Of a DNA stretch of 64,000 bases, positions 18,010 through 25,467 are shown one piece after another (positions within the stretch are counted from its first letter, which is position 1; the number at the start of each line of letters is the position of its first letter). This stretch comes from an uncultured Acidobacteriaceae bacterium (GTDB lineage Bacteria > Acidobacteriota > Terriglobia > Terriglobales > Acidobacteriaceae). A model generated the notes under the pieces. The model was not told where the DNA came from, ran no database searches, and was given only the letters and a program-made list of their open reading frames with translations. The translations under genes and the position numbers were made by a program. Location of the stretch: assembly GCA_903904755.1 (NCBI GenBank), contig CAIVDV010000051.1:1-64000 (forward strand), given 5' to 3'.

Positions 18010-19782
18010 TCAATTCCCTGCCGGAGCGTTGGTGTTGAGCGGTGCGACTGAGGCTAAATCCTGGGCCGGGTAAGGGCGCAGGAGCGCCGGAGCAGCATCC
18101 GGTTCAACCAGCCAAACGGTACGGTCATTATAGTGAGCGACAAGCTCCCGATTCGAGGCGGAATCCATTTCCCGCGCCCACAATGTTTGGGCGTTCTCCA
18201 GGTCGGCCGGGTTGTAGACCCACTCGTCGGTGGGGTAGTGGTTGGCGGCGTAGCGAACAAGGACAAGCTGGCGTCCGGGTCGTGCAGCGAGATCGGCGGC
18301 AATGCGCGCGCGCTCCGTGCCGTAGTGACCGGGACCGTACCAGAAAAGCGTCCAGCCGCCGACCGGGAAGGCCGGAACCTCAATCCCCAGCGGCCCGGCA
18401 AAGGCGCGAACCAGACCGGTAAGCAGGCAGACGGTAACCAGAAGGCGAGTCAGCGTGCGCCCCGCCGGCGCGCCGTCCAGCTTCCAGTGGCGCATATGGC
18501 GCATGGCCTGCAGCCCCAGCGCATAAAAAGCCGCGGTAAATGGCGCGAAATAGTGCGGCACCATAAAAATCTCAATGGCAAGGCCCACAACCAGCAGTGC
18601 AACCGAATACACCAGAAATCGGGTGCGCCGGTCGCGCAGGACACGGCGAAGCAGGAAGAGTGGGGGCAGCAGTGCAAAGCCGGCGAAGAACAGAAGCGCG
18701 AGAAGAAACTTTCGGAGGGTGAGCGAAACAAAACCGGCGGGGCTGTGAATGGCGGTGTGAACCGGCAACTCCATCTCGTAATAGAAACGCCGCATCACCG
18801 GGTGGTTGTAGCCGGGGTCAGGCCGCTGCGGCTGCCACACGTAATACGGCGCCACCGCGTATTGGGTGCGGTTGGCAGTGTAGGGCAGCGTGGTGGCGTG
18901 GCCAAATGCTTGCAAGTCGTAGTAGCCGAGCCAGACCGCCGACAGCGCAACCAGGACAACCGGCAGGGCGGTGCGGCGAACAACCAGGGCAAGCGACGGT
19001 CGTCGCGGACCGCGAAAAAGCCATAACAGGAATGCGACAAGAACCGGGAGGCAGAGGAGAAGCCCCTCATACGGCCGACTAATCACCAGAATGGACATGC
19101 CCAGCCCCATCAGCCATGCGTGCCGGCCCACTTGGCGGCGGCGGAAGCGCGGCCACGCACCAAGGATCAGCGCTCCGGCAAGGGCCATCAGGGCAGCACC
19201 CTGGTACGTATTGATCCAGTAGCTGAACAGCCCAAGATGGAGCACGGCAAGCAGCCCACCGAGAAAGGCCCAGGTTGCGGGCAGCCATGCCTGCAGCATC
19301 CAGCAAATCGCCGCCGACAGCACTGCCGAGCAGAGCAGCATCGCTACCCATGGCTGCCCGAAAATGAGCTGACCGGCAGCAAGCAGCAAACCGTGGCCGG
19401 GGAAGTACATCGATTGGTAGCTGGGGATGAGCGAGATGTGGATGCTCTCAAAGTGCTGCCAGAGTGCAGGTGTGGGATTGGTGAGGCGGAAGTGGGCGAA
19501 GGTATCGGACGCGAGCAGAAAGCTGAAGTCGTTGGGAACAAAGGGCAGCGGCACCGGGTAAAGCGGCAGCAGCAGGACGCGCAGGAAAAGATTGGCGAGG
19601 AAGACGACAAGCACGGCGAGCCGACGACGGCGGGCGAGGCGGGCCAGTGAGCGCTCAATGGAATGAAAGGAGGGGTGAAGCAGACGTGGCCAGCCAAGGG
19701 TGAGCAGGCAGACAGCAAGCGTCAGCCCCCCTTCAAGGAAGGGGAGGATATACCCACCTGAATGTGGCGCGGGAGCGAGCAT
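18010..19782 (-). CDS. Polytopic GT-C-type membrane glycosyltransferase (paralog 3 of 3)
   Basis: 590 residues. Conserved segments are VPNDFSFLLASDTFAHFRLT (note Asn-Asp where the others have Asp-Asp), SMYFPGHGLLLAAGQLIFG, LPYTANRTQYAVAPYYVWQP and YPTDEWVYNPADLENA. The Asp-to-Asn change at the presumed catalytic loop is worth noting, though the adjacent Asp remains. I set the start at the ATG at 19782, in front of the first membrane helix; the frame stays open further upstream without a better start. It is the first glycosyltransferase gene, 107 nt downstream of a Flp pilin gene on the same strand. Confidence 0.75.
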   Translation of the reverse strand: MLAPAPHSGGYILPFLEGGLTLAVCLLTLGWPRLLHPSFHSIERSLARLARRRRLAVLVVFLANLFLRVLLLPLYPVPLPFVPNDFSFLLASDTFAHFRLTNPTPALWQHFESIHISLIPSYQSMYFPGHGLLLAAGQLIFGQPWVAMLLCSAVLSAAICWMLQAWLPATWAFLGGLLAVLHLGLFSYWINTYQGAALMALAGALILGAWPRFRRRQVGRHAWLMGLGMSILVISRPYEGLLLCLPVLVAFLLWLFRGPRRPSLALVVRRTALPVVLVALSAVWLGYYDLQAFGHATTLPYTANRTQYAVAPYYVWQPQRPDPGYNHPVMRRFYYEMELPVHTAIHSPAGFVSLTLRKFLLALLFFAGFALLPPLFLLRRVLRDRRTRFLVYSVALLVVGLAIEIFMVPHYFAPFTAAFYALGLQAMRHMRHWKLDGAPAGRTLTRLLVTVCLLTGLVRAFAGPLGIEVPAFPVGGWTLFWYGPGHYGTERARIAADLAARPGRQLVLVRYAANHYPTDEWVYNPADLENAQTLWAREMDSASNRELVAHYNDRTVWLVEPDAAPALLRPYPAQDLASVAPLNTNAPAGN

Positions 19783-19889
19783 GGTTGCGATGATACCTGA
19801 GAGCAATGGAAAAGAGCGCGAACACGGAACCACATTTCCGCGACGATCGAGCTGTCGCGGAGACGAAGTGGAAATCACCTGGGAAAATC

Positions 19890-20084
19890 TCAAGTATTGG
19901 TGGTCAGGATGCTTCCGACCAAGCCGAAGATCGTTGAGACCTTCGCTGCCACGCTCGACATGACAGCGACAGACCCGAACGCAATCAGCGAGACGACGAA
20001 TGCATATTCCAGCAAGTCTTGACCTCTCTCCTCAGCGAAGAGGGCGCCAACCTTGCGCATCCCATGCGACAACATATTCTGCAC
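19890..20084 (-). CDS. flp: Flp-type pilin (copy A)
   Basis: 64 residues. Flp signature G-QDLL-EY: prepilin peptidase cleaves after Gly, leaving a mature hydrophobic protein (YAFVVSLIAFGSVAVMSS) ending VGSILTTNT. Start is GTG at 20084, since GGAG lies 7 nt before it and is too far from the ATG at 20075. Very similar to copy D at 21260 and different from the B/C/E group. No sigma-54 promoter is visible in front of it, so it may depend on readthrough or another promoter. Confidence 0.92.
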   Translation of the reverse strand: MQNMLSHGMRKVGALFAEERGQDLLEYAFVVSLIAFGSVAVMSSVAAKVSTIFGLVGSILTTNT

Positions 20085-20171
20085 AGTTCTTCTCCGTTCA
20101 GGGGGTTCGAGACTGACAGAGACTGTAATCGATTGGGATATGAGCCGGGAAGAACCCGGCTGTGGAAAAGC

Positions 20172-20366
20172 TTAGACCGAAGTTGTCAGTGACGTTCCGA
20201 CACTGCTGAAGGCTGTACTGATTTTGGTGGCTAGCGCGCGCATGGAGGCGGTGGCACCAAAGGCAATGAGAGCAACAACCAAGGCGTACTCGATAAGATC
20301 CTGAGCATCCTCGTTTTCAAGCAGACGGACGGCACTGATATGGAGCTTCAAGAGCATGGAATTCAT
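20172..20366 (-). CDS. flp: Flp-type pilin (copy B)
   Basis: 64 residues, MNSMLLKLHISAVRLLENED leader, then A-QDLI-EY instead of the usual G-QDLI-EY. The residue before the expected cleavage site is Ala rather than Gly, which could affect processing. The mature part (YALVVALIAFGATASMRALA) is a diverged relative of copies C and E. AAGGG lies 10 nt before the ATG at 20366. It lies downstream of the copy C terminator. Confidence 0.9.
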   Translation of the reverse strand: MNSMLLKLHISAVRLLENEDAQDLIEYALVVALIAFGATASMRALATKISTAFSSVGTSLTTSV

Positions 20367-20415
20367 TGTAAGTAAGCCCTTGCCTTTCAGAATTGCCGTG
20401 GTTGAATTTCGCTTG

Positions 20416-20445
20416 CAAAAAGACAATGGGGAGCCGAGGCTCCCC
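20416..20445 (-). terminator. Terminator downstream of pilin copy C
   Basis: On the minus strand GGGGAGCC and GGCTCCCC form an 8-bp stem with a two-base interior (in practice a four-base loop), followed by ATTGTCTTTTTG. The same element follows pilin copy E. Confidence 0.8.
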
Positions 20446-20508
20446 GCTATGCTTTCCCGGCAGGGATGACGCGGCAGTGCCCCCGTAAGGGTCTGCCGCA
20501 ATCCAGAA

Positions 20509-20703
20509 CTAGACGCTGGTGGTCAGCGTGGTGCCGATGCTGGAGAAGGCGGTGCTGATCTTGGTGGCGAGAGCGGACATGGCGGCAGTCGCGCCGAAGG
20601 CGATGAGGGCAACGACCAGAGCGTATTCGATCAGGTCCTGGCCTTCTTCGTTGGAAAGCAGATTCTGCAGCTTGATGGACATCATCAGGTAGGCGTTCTT
20701 CAT
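20509..20703 (-). CDS. flp: Flp-type pilin (copy C), sigma-54 promoter
   Basis: 64 residues. The leader ends in NEEG and is followed by QDLIEYALVVALIAFGATAA, the classic Flp cleavage site and hydrophobic segment. The protein is identical to copy E. GGGGAG lies 9 nt before the ATG at 20703. A full-consensus sigma-54 promoter sits about 70 bp upstream, with two palindromic activator sites beyond it and a terminator after the gene, so it is a self-contained transcription unit. Likely a main pilus subunit, given its strong signals. Confidence 0.95.
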   Translation of the reverse strand: MKNAYLMMSIKLQNLLSNEEGQDLIEYALVVALIAFGATAAMSALATKISTAFSSIGTTLTTSV

Positions 20704-20770
20704 TGTGGTATTCTCCCCGCTAGTTTTTTTGAATTTGTTGCAGCTTGTTAGCTGAACCTGCCTTCTATAT

Positions 20771-20786
20771 AGCAACTGGCGTGCCA
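20771..20786 (-). promoter_or_regulatory. Sigma-54 (-24/-12) promoter of pilin copy C
   Basis: Minus-strand TGGCACGCCAGTTGCT matches the consensus TGGCACG-N4-TTGCW at every defined position, with GG-N10-GC spacing. It would start a transcript about 55-60 nt before the pilin ATG. Confidence 0.88.
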
Positions 20787-20856
20787 AACTTTCACAAATA
20801 TTTACCCTTTTAAATCAACAACTTAGGCGTTTACAACTTTGGGGGAATGTAGCCGC

Positions 20857-20898
20857 CTGTTTACATTTCACCGCCCCTTCGCCATAAGCCGTATACAG
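20857..20898 (-). promoter_or_regulatory. Paired activator sites upstream of pilin copy C
   Basis: CTGTTTACAT (20857) and CCGTATACAG (20889) match CTGTWTACAG at nine of ten positions each and are 32 bp apart, three helical turns. They lie 71-112 bp beyond the -24 element, the usual place for NtrC-type enhancer sites. A further half-site CGTTTACAA is at 20828. Confidence 0.6.
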
Positions 20899-20899
20899 G

Positions 20900-21259
20900 C
20901 ACCAGGAAGAAGTTACTGACGTGTTAGACCTCTATGGCCCCAAGGTGGAAGACGTGGATTCTTGCCAATTTGCGCGGAATTCAGGACCCCATTCGAGCTG
21001 CAGAAACAAGGCATGCCCCCCGGAATCGCTCAATCCAATCGCCTGAAGACCCAACCAGAACGAAGACCGCCGCGCGCGGGTTAAGACGGAGAGACCCCGG
21101 AATCGAGAGACGATGGGCGCCCACTCTCAGTTGCCGGCCTTCAGAAGATCGCAACGGAGTCGGCCCAAAGGAAACGGCAGATGCCGGCAGCAACCACAAA
21201 CAACAAAGCCGCGACGGCAATGGCATCGCGGAAAAGGATCTCAGGGACCAAGCAGCAGC
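20900..21259. other. Intergenic region between pilins C and D
   Basis: No supported gene in about 360 bp. A minus-strand frame at 21141-21255 could encode a short hydrophobic peptide but lacks a ribosome-binding site. No terminator was seen after pilin D. Confidence 0.4.
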
Positions 21260-21454
21260 CTAAGAATTGGTGGTCAGGATGGTTCCCACCAAGCCGAAGA
21301 TCGTTGAGACCTTGGCTGCCACGCTCGACATGACAGCGACAGACCCGAACGCAATCAGCGAGACGACGAATGCGTATTCCAGCAAGTCCTGACCACTTTC
21401 CTTTTGGATGAGGCTGGCGAACTTGAGCAGGAGCACCGAATACTTTTTCTGCAT
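21260..21454 (-). CDS. flp: Flp-type pilin (copy D)
   Basis: 64 residues with leader ending in KESG, then QDLLEYAFVVSLIAFGSVAV, almost identical to copy A in the mature part but with a different leader (MQKKYSVLLLKFASLIQ). GGAGG lies 7 nt before the ATG at 21454, a strong site. No sigma-54 promoter was seen upstream; it may be transcribed with or apart from copy E, which has its own terminator. Confidence 0.93.
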   Translation of the reverse strand: MQKKYSVLLLKFASLIQKESGQDLLEYAFVVSLIAFGSVAVMSSVAAKVSTIFGLVGTILTTNS

Positions 21455-21871
21455 GGTCTTCCTCCATCCATGGACTGCAAGAGCAAAGACGAGTTGACTG
21501 GAACCGGTTGGTAGCCGTAAGGACGCCGGCTCTGGGGTTAGCACTCAGGCGGCATCACCAAAGAATCTATGGGACTCGAGGCCTTTCAGAGTCCGGCATC
21601 CAGGTCAAACCTGGCGACCGTATCGCCGAATACACCGGGAGCAGAAACAGGCCAATCTCAATCCGGCTCCGAGCGCCCCGGTTCACCGCAACCGAACCGT
21701 GCGAATACCGTGTTACACCCACAAGGGGCAAACAGACTGAGCGAACACCGATGGCCATGCGGCTGAAGTTGTGTGGGCAAAAAGACAATGGGGAGCCGAG
21801 GCTCCCCACTATTCTCTCCCAGCAGGGATGACGCGACAATCTCCCATACGGGAACCTGCCGCGCTCCAGAA
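21455..21871. other. Intergenic region between pilins D and E
   Basis: About 320 bp before the copy E terminator hold no supported gene; longer open frames here are out-of-frame shadows. Nothing resembling a sigma-54 promoter was found in front of pilin D. Confidence 0.4.
21778..21807 (-). terminator. Terminator downstream of pilin copy E
   Basis: Same GGGGAGCC/GGCTCCCC stem and ATTGTCTTTTTG tail as after copy C. Confidence 0.8.
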
Positions 21872-22066
21872 CTAGACGCTGGTGGTCAGCGTGGTGCCGA
21901 TGCTGGAGAAGGCGGTGCTGATCTTGGTGGCGAGAGCGGACATGGCGGCAGTCGCGCCGAAGGCGATGAGGGCAACGACCAGAGCGTATTCAATCAGGTC
22001 CTGGCCTTCTTCGTTGGAAAGCAGATTCTGCAGCTTGATGGACATCATCAGGTAGGCGTTCTTCAT
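21872..22066 (-). CDS. flp: Flp-type pilin (copy E), sigma-54 promoter
   Basis: 64 residues, identical in protein sequence to copy C, with the NEEG-QDLIEY processing site. Same GGGGAG ribosome-binding site and leader. It has its own sigma-54 promoter, paired activator sites and terminator. It stands at the upstream end of the pilin cluster. Confidence 0.95.
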   Translation of the reverse strand: MKNAYLMMSIKLQNLLSNEEGQDLIEYALVVALIAFGATAAMSALATKISTAFSSIGTTLTTSV

Positions 22067-22133
22067 TGTGGTATTCTCCCCGCTAGTTTTTTTGATTTTG
22101 TTACAGCTCTTCAGCTGCACCTGCCAATCATAT

Positions 22134-22149
22134 AGCAACTGAAGCGCCA
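22134..22149 (-). promoter_or_regulatory. Sigma-54 (-24/-12) promoter of pilin copy E
   Basis: Minus-strand TGGCGCTTCAGTTGCT: GG-N10-GC spacing, TGGC and TTGCT conserved. It differs from the copy C promoter mainly in the spacer. Confidence 0.82.
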
Positions 22150-22218
22150 AACTATTGGATTTTTTAACCATTAGAATCAGCAACTTAGCAGGTTACAACT
22201 TTGGTGTAGTGTATCCGA

Positions 22219-22260
22219 CTGTTTACTATTGCTCACTTTCTTGCCAAGATCCGTTTACAC
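22219..22260 (-). promoter_or_regulatory. Paired activator sites upstream of pilin copy E
   Basis: CTGTTTACTA (22219) and CCGTTTACAC (22251) are 32 bp apart and start 70 bp beyond the -24 element, the same geometry as at copy C. Confidence 0.58.
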
Positions 22261-22532
22261 GCATGCCAAAAAATTACCTTGGGGAGCATCACAGCGAACA
22301 TGAAGACCAATCAACCACCCACATACGCAATATCATCCCCCTACTCGACCCATTTTTAGGTCGAAATCAACACTATTCTTCCGACTTTTCCCGCTTTGGG
22401 TATCTTCGTCGCTCGCCAATGTTACCAATGGGACAACCCAACGCATACCTTTCGGAACTCCGGAATCCCTTTCAAGCTGCCTGAAATCAAGCGCATACAT
22501 CCAAATCCGGCAGGACCTCGCTCCATCCGGAA
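22261..22532. other. Gap between pilin E control region and PAP2 gene
   Basis: No supported gene; the sequence is lower in G+C than its surroundings. No clear terminator for the PAP2 gene. Confidence 0.35.
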
Positions 22533-23402
22533 TCAGGAGTCCAGCCGACCCGCCATCACAAGGCTGAAGCCGGCAAGAAGTAAACCCGCTATAACATCGA
22601 CAAGGTAGTGCCAGCCCGTCGTGAGGGTAGAAAGAATGATGAGGCCCGCGAAGATCGCGACCGGAATCCGCAGCCAACGGAAGTCCCAGAGGGCAGCGCT
22701 GCAAAAAACTGCCCACAACACATGGCACGACGGGAAGCAGACGATTCCTACTCCCTGGGCAACGCCGGTAGCGCGGAGCCGGAGTACATCCTCTTGGCAT
22801 TGCAGCTGCATGATGCCGGGAACGAAGTGATTCGGGTACCACGGCCCAACCGCTGGCAGCAGAGTGTACAGGATGCCAACAATCGGCAAGGCGACAAGGT
22901 TCGCCAGCAGGAAGATGCGTGCCCCGCGCTTGCCGGTCAGGGCCGGCAGAAGCAAAGCGACCAGCATCAGCGGCTGTAGCAGGTAGTAGCAATGTTCCAT
23001 CGGCGAGGCGATGCCAACGCGGCCGGCCCACGCGGTCACTGCCGTGCTGTCATATCCAACCAGGTGGTCCAGGGACCGGAAAAGACTGTCGCGCAGCGGA
23101 AACCCCGTGCGCCCCGCACTATAGAAAGTGATGGTGAGCAGCGTGCTCAGGATAAAGGCCCAGGGGATGGCGAGAGCGGCGTCGCGCTCGAGCTCCCTGC
23201 CCTGCTGGTGGTGCCAGGCCGGAAGCGGAGATAGCATGGCCACCAGTACGAATACACCGAACAGAATCGGCCCCACGGGTGCCACCCTGACAGACCCGGT
23301 TTGAAGAGAAACGAACGAGACGGTGCCGGTCCCAACGGTGGCCAGGGCCATCAGCAGATGGAACCGAAGGCCTCGATGATTCCAAAGCCTAGAGAAATGC
23401 AT
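22533..23402 (-). CDS. PAP2-superfamily membrane phosphatase / phosphotransferase
   Basis: 289 residues with about six membrane helices. PAP2 motifs are present as CFPSCHVLWAVFCSA (PSxH with catalytic His) and TGWHYLVDVIAG (second His and Asp), while the first KxxxxxxRP motif is not obvious. This pattern fits the PAP2_3 / inositol-phosphorylceramide-synthase-like branch, acting on a lipid phosphate at the outer face of the membrane; substrate unknown. The ATG at 23402 overlaps the end of the DUF192 gene by 14 nt, so they are translationally coupled. Confidence 0.82.
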   Translation of the reverse strand: MHFSRLWNHRGLRFHLLMALATVGTGTVSFVSLQTGSVRVAPVGPILFGVFVLVAMLSPLPAWHHQQGRELERDAALAIPWAFILSTLLTITFYSAGRTGFPLRDSLFRSLDHLVGYDSTAVTAWAGRVGIASPMEHCYYLLQPLMLVALLLPALTGKRGARIFLLANLVALPIVGILYTLLPAVGPWYPNHFVPGIMQLQCQEDVLRLRATGVAQGVGIVCFPSCHVLWAVFCSAALWDFRWLRIPVAIFAGLIILSTLTTGWHYLVDVIAGLLLAGFSLVMAGRLDS

Positions 23403-23790
23403 CTTCCGCCTCCTGGCGCAGAATCTGCAATTGATCTCCAACTTTCAGGCCTGTGCGCTCAATCGTGCCTGCAGAAAGCTCCAGGATAGAGTGCGCGGAA
23501 AGGCACATCGAAATCCGCCACGCCGGTACGTCGGAGCGGAGCTTGCGGACCCGGTACTTCGAATCGAGATAGACGAGGTCGATTGGGAACTTCATGCCAA
23601 TCGTGTGAACTGACTCGCAAGGCACAATCCACAGGCCCTGCTGGGGCCCAAGGCTGGTGTGGTGCAGCAGCCCTTTGCGGCGCAGGGCGCTGTTCCCGGC
23701 TACCTGAACGCTGTCGGCTACCAGAAGGCCACTGGTCACGTTCTCAACACGGACAATCTCGTAGCCGATGGGTTGCGAAGACAGAGACAT
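23389..23790 (-). CDS. DUF192 family protein (first of two)
   Basis: 133 residues. DUF192 features: RRKGLLHHTSLGPQQGLWIVPC, SVHTIGMKFPIDLVYLD, and VLELSAGTIERTGLKVGD. Function of the family is unknown; members are often small and sometimes exported, but no signal peptide is visible here. The start is set at the ATG at 23790; an extension to 23862 adds unlikely sequence. It lies after the terminator that follows cpaC and is coupled to the PAP2 gene. A paralog occurs at 30937 in the same pilus region. Confidence 0.85.
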   Translation of the reverse strand: MSLSSQPIGYEIVRVENVTSGLLVADSVQVAGNSALRRKGLLHHTSLGPQQGLWIVPCESVHTIGMKFPIDLVYLDSKYRVRKLRSDVPAWRISMCLSAHSILELSAGTIERTGLKVGDQLQILRQEAEDAFL

Positions 23791-23842
23791 GATTCTCCTG
23801 CATCGAATATATCCATTGTGGCAAACCGGGGACGGGGGCGGG

Positions 23843-23886
23843 CAAAACAAAAGCGGCTGCAACCCTTCACAAGGAGTTGCAGCCGC
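23843..23886 (-). terminator. Terminator of the cpaB-cpaC operon
   Basis: On the minus strand GCGGCTGCAAC pairs with GTTGCAGCCGC around a twelve-base loop, followed by TTTTGTTTTG. Confidence 0.85.
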
Positions 23887-23901
23887 CCAGGTGTAGCTAC
23901 G

Positions 23902-25467
23902 TTACTTGGGGTTTCCGGTGACCACGGTGGGCGCGCTGCCGTTGCCGCCAAAGGAACCCTGCGAAGTGCTGTTGGACTCGATATTGAGCGGCTTCTCTGG
24001 CTGCAGTGCCTCAATCAGCTTCTCAATCGGCAGAGTCGGATCAGGCGCCGGTGGCGGAGCCATGCCGGTCTGCGCCGGACCTGGGTTGGTCATCGGGATA
24101 TTGGAGTTGGAAGGCAGGAACGGCGTCGGGTAGCTCAGCGACGGCAGCGGCGCTCCGGCCTGGATCGGGCCAATAATCTCCGGCGTCACAATCACAATCA
24201 GCTCGGTGTTGTTCTTGGTCCGGGTGATGGACTGGAAAAGCTTCCCGAGAATCGGGATGCTTCCCAGGAAGGGGACCTTGGCAAAGGTTTCCGTCTCGCG
24301 GTTATCCAGCAGGCCGCCCAGTGCAAAGCTTTGCCCGGATCCAAGCTCAACTTCCGTTCGTACGCGGCGCATATCGATTGCCGGGATGTTGAAGCCGGAG
24401 ATGGTCAGACCATTGGAGAAATCAAGGGAGCTGACTTCCGGCGCCACCTGCAGCCGGATGGTTCCGCGCGGGGTCACCGTGGGAATGAAGTTGATGCGAA
24501 CACCGAATTCCTTGAAGGCAACGGTAACGCCGGCATTTCCGCCGCCACCAGCGCCCTGCAGCACTGGGTATGGGAACTGGCCACCGGCCAGGAAGCTGGC
24601 TTCCTTGCCGTCCTCAGCCATCAGATTGGGCTCGGCAAGTACTTCCGCCAACTGCTTGCTCTCAAGGGCCTGAAGAGTGGCGCCTAGATTGATATCCGGG
24701 CGGAAAAGAAAGAAGTTCAGCGGGTTGGTTACGCCTGCAACTGCGCCTGTTCCGTTGGAAGGCAGGGAAACCGTCGGGGTATTGCAGTTGCCCGTCGAGG
24801 CGCTGCCAACGCTGTTGGTGGCCCCGGTGGAAAACAGGTTCCAGCACAGGTTCTTGGTCACGGTGCGGTCAACGCTTGCGAACTTGACCTTCAGCAGAAT
24901 CTGCGTCGGAGCCGGGGGTACGTCAACGTAAAGCAGGTTGATCACCTTGCCGGCAGTTGAGGCAATCTCCACGGCTCGGTTGGAGCTGTTCAAATCCTTG
25001 ACCGTTCCGCGAAGGAAAATGTTGGTCTCGTCCGTGGTCACGTCAATCTTCTGACCCGGAAGCTCCATATCCAACTGCCGCCGCAGCGCGGAAAGTTTCT
25101 CATTGTTTGAGGAACGCGAGCCGCGCACATAGACGTTATAGAACTGCCGCCCGCCGGCTGCCTGCCAGACGATAAGCGTCGTCTCGCCAGGTGCCTTGCC
25201 CACCACGAGCGCCTCTGTGCGGCTGATGACGCTCACTTCGCCAATTTCCGCAGACCCAAGCGAGATGCGCTTAATCGGCTGGTCCAGGTCAAGAATGACT
25301 GACTTGCCCACGGTCACGTACAAATCGTTGGCGGTGTCCTGCACCTTGGGTTGCTGCGGTGGTGGCGCGGGTGCTGCGGGGGTCTGGGCCGGTGCCGACA
25401 AGCTCAGGCTGAGCGCAAGCGGCCACACGACGATGCTCGAGAAGAGGACTGCGGCTTTGGCGTTCAC
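23902..25467 (-). CDS. cpaC: Tad pilus outer-membrane secretin CpaC/RcpA
   Basis: 521 residues with a signal peptide (about residues 1-28). The pilus-assembly N-terminal domain (about 50-120: LYVTVGKSVILDLDQPIKRI ... GETTLIVW) and a BON-like segment are followed by the secretin domain (about 260-430): LQALESKQLAEVLAEPNLMA, EFGVRINFIPTV, SGQSFALGGLLDNRE, VPFLGSIPILGKLFQS. It forms the outer-membrane channel for the Flp pilus. The C-terminal 80 residues are Pro/Ser-rich and probably flexible. Overlaps cpaB by four bases (ATGA). A strong terminator follows. Confidence 0.95.
   Translation of the reverse strand: MNAKAAVLFSSIVVWPLALSLSLSAPAQTPAAPAPPPQQPKVQDTANDLYVTVGKSVILDLDQPIKRISLGSAEIGEVSVISRTEALVVGKAPGETTLIVWQAAGGRQFYNVYVRGSRSSNNEKLSALRRQLDMELPGQKIDVTTDETNIFLRGTVKDLNSSNRAVEIASTAGKVINLLYVDVPPAPTQILLKVKFASVDRTVTKNLCWNLFSTGATNSVGSASTGNCNTPTVSLPSNGTGAVAGVTNPLNFFLFRPDINLGATLQALESKQLAEVLAEPNLMAEDGKEASFLAGGQFPYPVLQGAGGGGNAGVTVAFKEFGVRINFIPTVTPRGTIRLQVAPEVSSLDFSNGLTISGFNIPAIDMRRVRTEVELGSGQSFALGGLLDNRETETFAKVPFLGSIPILGKLFQSITRTKNNTELIVIVTPEIIGPIQAGAPLPSLSYPTPFLPSNSNIPMTNPGPAQTGMAPPPAPDPTLPIEKLIEALQPEKPLNIESNSTSQGSFGGNGSAPTVVTGNPK

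Larger units (their letters stand above)
20417..20786. repeat. Duplicated pilin unit, copy 1 (terminator-pilin C-promoter)
   Basis: The terminator, the pilin gene, its leader and the sigma-54 promoter recur at 21779-22149. The coding parts are nearly identical, with a single silent difference noticed; the 3' flank and promoter spacer have drifted more. Confidence 0.8.
21779..22149. repeat. Duplicated pilin unit, copy 2 (terminator-pilin E-promoter)
   Basis: Counterpart of 20417-20786. Near-identity extends through the leader to about 22110; beyond it the promoter and activator sites are conserved in sequence motif and spacing while the sequence between them has changed. Confidence 0.8.

Noticed and set aside
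21141-21255. Short hydrophobic frame downstream of pilin D
   Set aside because: No ribosome-binding site or conventional start; composition alone is not enough.
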